NCBI GenBank assembly: GCA_015680685.1 | Contig: MNCI01037811.1 | Location: 162,358 to 226,357, forward strand | From: Gnetum montanum | Taxonomy: Eukaryota > Streptophyta > Gnetopsida > Gnetales > Gnetaceae | Direction of reading: 5' to 3' | DNA: 64,000 nt | Shown here: positions 57,236-64,000 of the stretch, piece by piece | How positions within the stretch are numbered: the stretch's first letter is position 1 | Layout of the letters: every line of letters starts with the position of its first letter | Position numbers and translations under genes: made by a program | The notes under the pieces: generated by a model | Told to the model about the DNA's origin: nothing | The model's input: the letters and a program-made list of their open reading frames with translations, nothing else | Databases searched by the model: none

Positions 57236-57461
57236 GCATCAACTCATCGCATTAGCAGTATCAAACACATAACAAATAGATGCAAAAGTCTACACATCAT
57301 ACACTCCCTATAGCAAAATATCGATTACATCTCATAGAAATAATAGTAAATAGCATGACCATCTATGCCTTGTGGCAAAGAATACAAAAAAATGCAAAAA
57401 TTCCCAACAATAGGGCTACATCAGGATATGTTCAACTAGTGGTAGTAGGTGGGGGTGGAGG
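57236..57461. other. Unassigned stretch
   Basis: A-rich sequence with no recognised feature. Confidence 0.3.
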
Positions 57462-58151
57462 TTATTCTTCCTCTACTATGCCACTGGGGCCTGGATCATC
57501 GCCTGGTGCCTGCAAATAGCAATGCAACAAAGCATAAAACCTGTAAGAAAATGTACAATATATAAACTAACATGAAAGAAATAAAAGTAACATAAAAAGC
57601 TAACATGAGAGGGTCCCACATCGATCATGTCTAGAGGCAAGCTATCAAAGCCCTCCTCCAAGCATTAGAGGATCTTGGCCTCAGCTAGCCGTGTCTAGTC
57701 CTCTTGGCCAAAGTCAACTCCCGCAAGGATCTAACCTTTGTTCACAGTGGTCCATGCGGGTGACTCCATGAAAAATGTACTAGACAAAGCCTCCCCTAAG
57801 GGCATGACAGTTTGCCTCTCTAGGAAACCACTAACCACTATATGACGAGCAATTATCTTAAAGGCATGTCTCTTGCCAGTTGCCTCAAGAAACATCTCGT
57901 GGCAACGATGTTCGATGAACTCTTCCTTGATATGCTAAAGATATGCATCTCACTCGTGCTTATAGTGGTTTTTGTGGGTCTTTTATGTCTACCCCCACTT
58001 GCACACCTTAGCACTGAATTTCTTCCAGTCCTGATTCTTCTAAGAAAGTAGGTCCATCTGTAGCTACTGCTCAATGATCTCCTAGATGGCCTCGTTCTTG
58101 CCCTGGATGGTTGACTAGTACTTGGCATAATTGATCTCTATGGTCCACCAG
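57462..58151 (-). pseudogene. Unidentified protein remnant with a probable intron
   Basis: On the minus strand one frame runs from the element D border to TAA at 57462-57464. It reads through several stops (mostly TAG) with FLEATGKRHAFKIIARHIVV, LGEALSSTFFMESPAWTTV and LEEGFDSLPLDMIDVGPSH. A GT...AG interval of 95 bp (57510-57604, donor GTTAGC, acceptor TATTTGCAG) interrupts it. Removing it joins GPSH in frame to APGDDPGPSGIVEEE and the stop. A second acceptor (TTTTCTTACAG) lies inside the interval. The N-terminal part is cut off by element D. I do not recognise the family; the charged, helical N-terminal part (YQSTIQGKNEAI near 58110) may be a coiled coil. It could be a host gene fragment or an ORF of another transposon. 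Confidence 0.5.
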
Positions 58152-58978
58152 TGATGAGTGGTGAGGTACCCCTACACTCAACCATATGAATATGAGCGTC
58201 TCATGCACGATCCGGTCAAACTCCGCAGACGGACTAGTTGTGGCATCTAAACAATTAGCCTTGGGTCGCAGTTCGCTGTCTTCCCACCTAGACTAGTGTT
58301 AACTTGTCACGTATGGTTTAGTCCAGAGTGAGGTGTATGATGTGGTCCTATGCTAATGTTACTCCTAAAGGTAATGGAAGGTAATATTAACTAAGCTAAG
58401 AGAGAAAGGGTAAGAGAGAATCTAAGCTAGCCTAAGTGCGATGAGCATCCATTCCTCAATCATTTGTACACATCTTGGACCTCGTGCATGACTACCACTG
58501 GGATTACCAAGCACAGATCCTAGGTACGCTACTAGGTTGCCAAGTAGTCACACTTAAATGCTCGTAATCAAGTCGTACTCATTTCGCGTTTAATAGGAGT
58601 TTAGGGTGAAGAGATATTAACAAGGAAAGCAATAAATAACAATTAATTAAATAATTAAGCTAAGTGAATGCTGCAATCATGAAGTAATCTCGATCTTTAT
58701 TATCGATCATGTGCGTGTCCAAGTACGTCACACTCGAATAAAGGATGCTGTACAATTACAATCGCCACACTACGGCCATACACTGGGAGGAAAAGGGTTG
58801 AGAGGAAAAATAGAAACTAAAACTTAACTCTAAAACTGGCTCTGAAAAACTAATGACTCCACTGTCTACCTCTTATTTATAAATGAGGAGATAGGCTATG
58901 ATATCGCATACATGATATCATAGCGAGGCTGTGATATCGCGTATGCGATATCACGGTGCACTAAATGGTGACTCATCA
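58152..58978 (-). repeat. 3' LTR of element D
   Basis: 827 bp, TGATGA to TCATCA. On the minus strand U3 has GTGATATCGC-ATAC-GCGATATCAC (10-base arms, 58931-58954) and two further GATATC-type near-palindromes (about 58895-58925). A TATA box TTTATAAATAAGAGG follows (58871-58885). Confidence 0.9.
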
Positions 58979-58993
58979 TACCCTCACGACTGA
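58979..58993 (-). other. Polypurine tract of element D
   Basis: CAGTCGTGAGGGTA on the minus strand, abutting the LTR. It carries one G to A change relative to A and B. Confidence 0.8.
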
Positions 58994-59159
58994 GTGAAAA
59001 ATCGTCCTCGAGTTACAATGAGAACAAGCTCCATTGATTACATAGTGGATAGGTATGGGATTATTGGATGGTGAAAATGGGTTTATGTCGTAGTGTGGAA
59101 TCAAAAAAAAATTGAGACACAACACAAGAAATGTGCTACAGCTACAAAATTGGTGGAAC

Positions 59160-61943
59160 TCATGTAGTTCCTGGTGGCGGTGGCTCCTCCATAGGTGCTT
59201 TCCCCTTGTCTTGTGCTCCAGGTCTTGGGACTTGATGACGTTGAAGTATGGCCTGGAGTTTCTCCTCTTCGGTTCGAGGATCCTGTGCTGTCCATGCTAA
59301 TGTTCCAATGTTTGATAGAGTTGGCACCTCCCATGGGCAAGGTAGTTGCGGAAACATTTTATTGGCCTTGACATACCAAGCCACAAACACCTGTCGTTCC
59401 TCTTCGTAGGCTCTGGATTTATCCTTGTATTCTTGAAAATCTACCAGTGGGCAAGCCAAATCCATTACGACATATTTTTGTCCTTGGTAGCTTTCTTTCA
59501 CCACCTCAAGTTCAGAATTTGTGATTTCTACTTTTTCCAATAACTTCTTGCATTCTGCAAATTCTACTCCATATTTCCTGTGGCTGGTGGCTAACTATTT
59601 CTCGAGCTCTATTCTTAGGTGCCCTGTTGTTAACATGGCAAGCTTGGCATACCACAGGTTTGCCAACTCCATGTATTTTGTCAGATCTTGAATCTGCAAG
59701 TCCTGGTTCTTAACTTCTGCCTAGTGGGCAAAGGCATGTGTGTCTAATATAGCTTTCCAGTCAATGTATTGAGCACTGATAGCATTGATGTGGGCCTTGG
59801 CCATATGGATCTCCTTCTCAAGGATCTATTTGTACATCCCCACTTGGTCCTAGAAGTGCTTCTTCAGCTTTTCATGTCGTTTAGCCTCATTTTTCCACGC
59901 ACTGATTTCAATATCTGTCTTTTGATGGATTATGCGTACCTCCTCCATTGAGAGGTTTCTATTCTCCCTAACTAAACAGCTCATGTCTTGGTTGACCCAG
60001 ATGAACTATTCTTGCAATTGATGAAAATGTTCTTTGAGAACATTCTTTTGATTTTCCAGAGTGGTCAACCGAAGGTTGTTGGCAACAAGCTACTTATTTT
60101 CCTCCTATAAGGCGTTGAGTGCCTTGATATGCACATGAGTTTGCACTTGTGTTCAGAGGCATCCCAAATAGCCTTATCTTTTTCTTCAGCCATCTTTTTA
60201 TTCTTCGTTAGTATCTTGGTTAGTTGCTCAGTTCTGAAATTATCTAGTTGGTCTATGGGAACAAATTGCAAAGGGTCCCGCTGTGCTGCTTGTAGGGCCA
60301 CGAGCTGCTCTTGCAATTTTTGCACTTTTACTTCAGCATGCTCAGCCCTCACTTTTGTTAAGACCATCTTCCCCTTCGTGGAAATGAGGTTTATTTGAAT
60401 TGCCATAACATCTTAAGGGATGTCAAATAGAGACGTCATTACTTGTCCTGTTTGTAGCAATCGATCAAGTGCATCCTCATGTTCTACAAGAGTCATTAAG
60501 GTTCTGGCCAAAGTTTGAGCATCTTGTGCTCCTATGAGATCTGCCGGTGCCACAACAGGTATATTGAACGATTCCTAAATGTGGTGTATGACCACTTCTA
60601 CAGCTCCTGTTGCATACTGGTGTTGCATGACCACCAGAGTGGTCCCTTCACTAGTTTCTAATTGCACTTGGAAAGATGCTACATTTCCTAAGATCTGTTG
60701 TGACCAAGTGCTTTCCCCTCCTCCTATAGAAATAGACACATCACCCCTTGTACGATCCAAAGAAATCGTGGGTTGTATGGCATCGTCAATGACGCATAAG
60801 AGATTTGCCTCATCATGACTTCCCCAACTAACTGTCTCAGCGATGGCCTTGAGATGGCTCATTGACGGTCTGTAGTCTTGTAGTGACAGTGGCTGATCCT
60901 GGCCCGTGTTAGGTCCTGCCTCCTATTGTTGGTTGGGTATTGTACTTGGAGGTTGGCTAGGTCCTACAAGTTGAGTTGTAGTTTGTCCAACCATTTGTTC
61001 TTCTTCTTCTTCTGGCCCTAGCATCTCAGCAGTGATTTTCCTTGCGACTGGTGGCTTTAACAATTCCACATATGAAGCATTTTAGGCTTTTCGGAGGACA
61101 TCATTGGTGTACCCCCTAATACCAGCACATCGGCATAGCCTCTTGATAAGGTAGGAAAAGGGAAATACCATCTTCCCTGTCTTCCATTCCTCGAACCACC
61201 TCAGGATCTCTGTTAAGTATAGATGGGGTAGGTTAGCATTAACCTTTCCCATTAGCACTGCACATCCTCTTGCCGCATACATTGATATTCTTTTTAAGCC
61301 CTTCATGGGGAAGAGGTGATAAGTTCCAATTTTGAAATAGATCCTCCCCTCCATCGTTAACTCACCAAATGTCTTATCTCTGCCATATGCCCTTTCCAAC
61401 CAATCTCATCATACATTGGGGTTAGAACAGGTGGATAACTGAGCAACCTTGGGCCTTATATTTGGAAGGTTTAATACTTCCAAAATGGCTTATGTGGAGA
61501 AATCAACTATCACACCACAAATATTAATGGTGGTGCCTTGTTCTCTATTGTGCTAGAACTGGTACATCTCCCCTAGGTACCAGGCACCGCTTTCATAGAG
61601 GGTAGGCCATAAGGAAGACCCTTTGAGGTGATCCCTAATAGCCTCAAGAGCGAATTCTGTAAAAGATTCAAAGTTTAATTCCACAATCACCACAGTGAAT
61701 GTGGACCTTTTGTGGATAGCCTGAACACAATCTTGGGGCAACGTGAGATTTTGTCCCTATTCAGGCGCTGTAGAAATTCCTCCTTCTGCCTACCCAGACT
61801 GTACGGTAGGAGGGTTCTCTTGATGAATGCTAAATGATTGTTCCTCCTGTTCTGCATATTGTCCGGTAGGGACTTGTTCTTCACCTCTCCTAAGTCATTT
61901 TCTTCCACCTTGAGTAGGACCTTCCTGTTGTCCACGAGGCCAT
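59160..61943 (-). pseudogene. ORF3 of element D, the best-preserved copy
   Basis: About 928 codons on the minus strand, from the ATG at 61943 (directly after TGATTGCAG) to TGA 59160-59162. The N-terminal region is shifted in frame. The shared block GAWYLGEMYQF is in 61553-61741. The globular block 61082-61399 is clean: FGELTMEGRIYFKIGTYHLF, MYAARGCAVLMGKVNANLP and MVFPFSYLIKRLCRCAGI. From about 60900 to 59200 the protein is helical and coiled-coil-like (VLTKVRAEHAEVKVQKLQEQ at about 60340; MEKVEITNSELEVVKES at 59540). It then reaches WEVPTLSNIGTLAWTAQDPR and a Pro-rich tail KAPMEEPPPPGTT. No hydrophobic segment long enough for a membrane anchor was seen. The function is unknown: candidates are an env-position structural protein or a nucleic-acid- or host-binding adaptor. 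Confidence 0.8.
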
Positions 61944-62227
61944 CTGCAATCACACGGGGCCGAGCGTTAGTAAGGTTGTTTTCAAAGTTAAGTTATACCT
62001 TACTATTTTCCTTAATTAATTTATTTTATTTCCGTGTCATGTTGCCCAAAAGACTATAATAGTGAGTCCATTTTACTTAGGTGGTGTCCAATTTTAATTT
62101 CCTAGTGTACCTAAAAGGATTAAATTATTTTTGGTACAATTATTCTAAATGTTATAGCTAATTACCCTGGATAATGTCCTTTGGGTGATGATAAATTCTA
62201 AAAAGTTAGGTGCTATTCGGCAAGTGT

Positions 62228-62244
62228 CCCTCCCCCACGACTAA
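62228..62244 (-). other. Internal polypurine-tract-like run in element D
   Basis: TTAGTCGTGGGGGAGGG on the minus strand. Twelve bases, TAGTCGTGGGGG, are identical to the terminal tract of element A. It is about 180 bp downstream of the internal TATA box and about 290 bp before the ORF3 start. Confidence 0.55.
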
Positions 62245-62415
62245 GCTGAGCACCCTGGGTCCAAGTAGGTTCAAACGGAATGAAAATGGAGTACCAATGA
62301 GCGAGATATAGGTAGAAAAGCAAGGGTGTCACACTCACAAGTTGCAAAGTAAAATTCAAAAAACTCTCCCACGTGATTTGTGAGAAATGAGGCTAAGTGT
62401 GGTGGGGGGGATCAC

Positions 62416-62477
62416 CTATTTATAAGTTTATGAGATGCAATATCATGTACGATACATCGCGTACGCGATATCACGGC
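62416..62477 (-). promoter_or_regulatory. Candidate internal promoter of element D (U3-like palindrome plus TATA)
   Basis: On the minus strand a perfect 14-base palindrome ATCGCGTACGCGAT (62456-62469) lies in a 21-base window that differs at one base from U3 of this element's own LTR (58936-58956). It precedes a TATA box CTTATAAATAGG (62415-62426). Order and orientation are as in the LTR. It would direct an RNA covering ORF3. Confidence 0.55.
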
Positions 62478-63870
62478 CTATTGATGTTTAGGCCCAAGGG
62501 AAAAATACCAAATTTTAAAGGTTTTTTCCTAGAATCAAAAGTGGAAATGAGGACATGTGACAAAAGTTGAAGGGTTCTAGCATCATTAGATGGTTTTGAA
62601 GGCACAAATAATTATGATGGTGTGGAATTTATCAATAAGGCCTCAGGTGGTAAGTGAGAGAAAAAGGCCATGTAATGGTTACATAGGAACATTGGAATTC
62701 GAAGGGATAGTAATAAGGGAAAGAATATTATGAAAAATAGACCTAGGGTAAGAAATGGTGTGTGTGAGTTGGGTCATAAGTGAAAATTATGAGAGATTAC
62801 ACCAGTGGGTCCTCCCCAAAGTAGGTTTCAACCTATAATGCCCTTGTGTAACCACACTTAAAGTGTCCATGGGCACTAGAAGGGTTAAATGTAATCTGCA
62901 CTAATTCCACAAAACACACACATGTACATATCATCAGAATGAGGTCAAAATCCTACGTTACACACAACACGAGCTACAATTACATGAATAGCGAGATGAG
63001 ATGGTGTATAGAAGGGATCGTAGAGACTGGAACATGAGGTAACCGAGCCAAGGCACAGTTAATCCTGCGTGTAATGCATGATTAAGGTGTTATTAACCTA
63101 TCGTTCCAACATCAGGACCAAGTCCATTCCTCTAATCAGTGACACCGCATTGTTTCATCCCATGATGAGCGACTATGAAAGTACCATAACAACAAGGCAT
63201 ACGATCACTTGGCGTGTTATTCAAGGGAGGAGTGATTTTTTTTGTGGCACTTCCTTTGTTTTTCTTTTTTCTTTCTTCTTCCTTTTTTTTTCTCTCTTTA
63301 CTGAATCCAAAGAAGCCACCAACCTTCAGGCATGGGTGCATGTCTTTCTAGTGGGACCCCCTAGAATAGCATTGGATTTTTGAGTGCCCTTATGATTACT
63401 CTTACTCCCATTTTTCGTTAGATCTACAAGGATCTTAGTACAACTAGGTTGCATGATAACTCTCACAGATGTCACCAAAGAGAATCTGCAAGTCCCCTTG
63501 ATATCACATCCTAATCATTCCCTCTTGGTCCATCCTTCTTCATTCTGGGTACAATGAATACAAAATTAATTTTAAGTTTTAAGAATGTCAAGAATATCAC
63601 TGTACCCTCGAACCGAACCTCTTATTTTTAGAATGGATGAGTGGGTGTAATGGGCTCATTGTCCACATAATTGATCGCTCAAAACTCGATAACATAGAAC
63701 ACACCTCAACCAACGATCCACATGAGTGTTTTATTTGTAGATGAGATTACTTACAAAAGCATAAAAGGAAACAAAAAGACAAAACAAGAAATTGAAAAAT
63801 GAAAAACTGAAAAACAAAAAGTTGTAAAATTAAAGAAAATGAAAAGAGATTTATTAACCCTGCTTATTAC

Positions 63871-64000
63871 TAGAATGGGGGATATTCCCCATAAGTAAGA
63901 GGTTGAGCATGGTGAGCATTAATAAATAAAGGATGAGGATCCTTGCATGTTGGAAGCATTGGAACTTGGTCATACTTACCCCATCGGGGTTCACACACTT
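63871..64000 (-). pseudogene. End of gag of element D
   Basis: Aligns with the last 130 bases of gag in element B (11544-11680), including the GGGATATTCCCCAT/GGGTGACCCCCAT end and ATTAATAA near 63923. Only the tail is in the window and the frame is uncertain. Confidence 0.45.

Larger units (their letters stand above)
61944..63870 (-). other. Non-coding spacer of element D upstream of ORF3
   Basis: Homologous to the spacer of B over its length (compare CCCAAAGTAGGTTTCAACC near 62816 with the B string near 10528; TAGTGGGACC near 63350; TCTTACTCCCATTTTTCGTT near 63399). It contains the internal promoter module and the polypurine-like run listed separately. A pyrimidine-rich TTTTC/TTCTTCC stretch lies at 63235-63300. 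No CDS was recognised. Confidence 0.65.
58152..64000 (-). mobile_element. Element D: Athila-like element, 3' part (continues past the window)
   Basis: Minus-strand element with 3' LTR 58152-58978, polypurine tract, ORF3 59160-61943, a 1.9-kb spacer and, from about 63870, sequence aligning with the gag end of element B. In B this same join has no pol, so D probably belongs to the same pol-less subfamily. Its 5' LTR lies beyond 64000. The five bases left of the LTR are ACCAG. Confidence 0.88.

Noticed and set aside
59101-60398. Cys-rich plus-strand ORFs opposite ORF3 of element D.
   Set aside because: Antisense shadows of ORF3; no independent signals.
62228-62477. The internal promoter block as a nested solo LTR.
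   Set aside because: Only the U3 palindrome and TATA are shared; R, U5, LTR ends and a target duplication are absent, and the block is at the same place in three elements.

Overview
This window is a plant nuclear intergenic region built almost entirely from nested, decayed retrotransposons. The evidence is Athila-type Ty3/gypsy elements with a tRNA-Asp-like primer site and a third ORF, a Ty1/copia element, RTE-type LINEs, AT-rich sequence, and premature stops dominated by TAG (CAG to TAG, as expected from plant CHG methylation). The bulk of old insertions fits a large-genome seed plant, but I cannot name the species. I see no intact host gene. There is one weak last-exon candidate (39.2-39.3 kb) and one unidentified intron-bearing pseudogene (57.5-58.15 kb).

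Layout. 1-4207: 3' half of Athila-like element A (+). 4.5-15.5 kb: an RTE LINE (+) split by element B (5772-15039, minus), which has gag and ORF3 but no pol. 15.5-18.6 kb: unclassified repeats and two head-to-head LINE remnants. 18.8-38.6 kb: a second LINE-like pseudogene (+) split by two insertions. One is element C (19063-32027, minus, target duplication ATTTC), a near-complete gag-pol-ORF3 element. The other is a LARD-like element without recognisable genes (32291-37857, minus, target duplication GAAAG). 38.6-43.6 kb: mostly unassigned repeats. 43.6-50.9 kb: a copia element (minus) split by element E (44775-49354, +), a young internally deleted Athila copy. 50.9-57.2 kb: repeats and a Ty3-type gag-protease unit F (+) without pol. 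57.5-58.15 kb: an unknown pseudogene. 58152-64000: element D (minus), with 3' LTR, ORF3, spacer and the start of gag.

How the parts relate. A to E are one family: LTRs begin TGATGA and normally end TCATCA, the primer site matches tRNA-Asp, and all carry related gag and/or ORF3. ORF3 lies in the env-like position, downstream of integrase and next to the polypurine tract; it encodes a long, mostly coiled-coil protein I cannot assign. The most interesting signal is in the spacer upstream of ORF3. In B, C and D it contains a TATA box with a palindromic motif that matches the U3 of that same element's LTR. In B and D it also carries a second copy of the polypurine tract about 180 bp downstream of that TATA. 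In A and D the ORF3 start codon directly follows a splice-acceptor-like TGATTGCAG. Together this suggests ORF3 has its own U3-like internal promoter, a layout reminiscent of foamy viruses.

Hand-counted LTR divergence orders the insertions: E about 3 percent, LARD about 9 percent, C about 10 percent, B about 13 percent. C contains a 597-base N gap, and the short contig beside it (23096-23631) appears to be placed in the wrong orientation. All percentages and coordinates near decayed edges are manual estimates.
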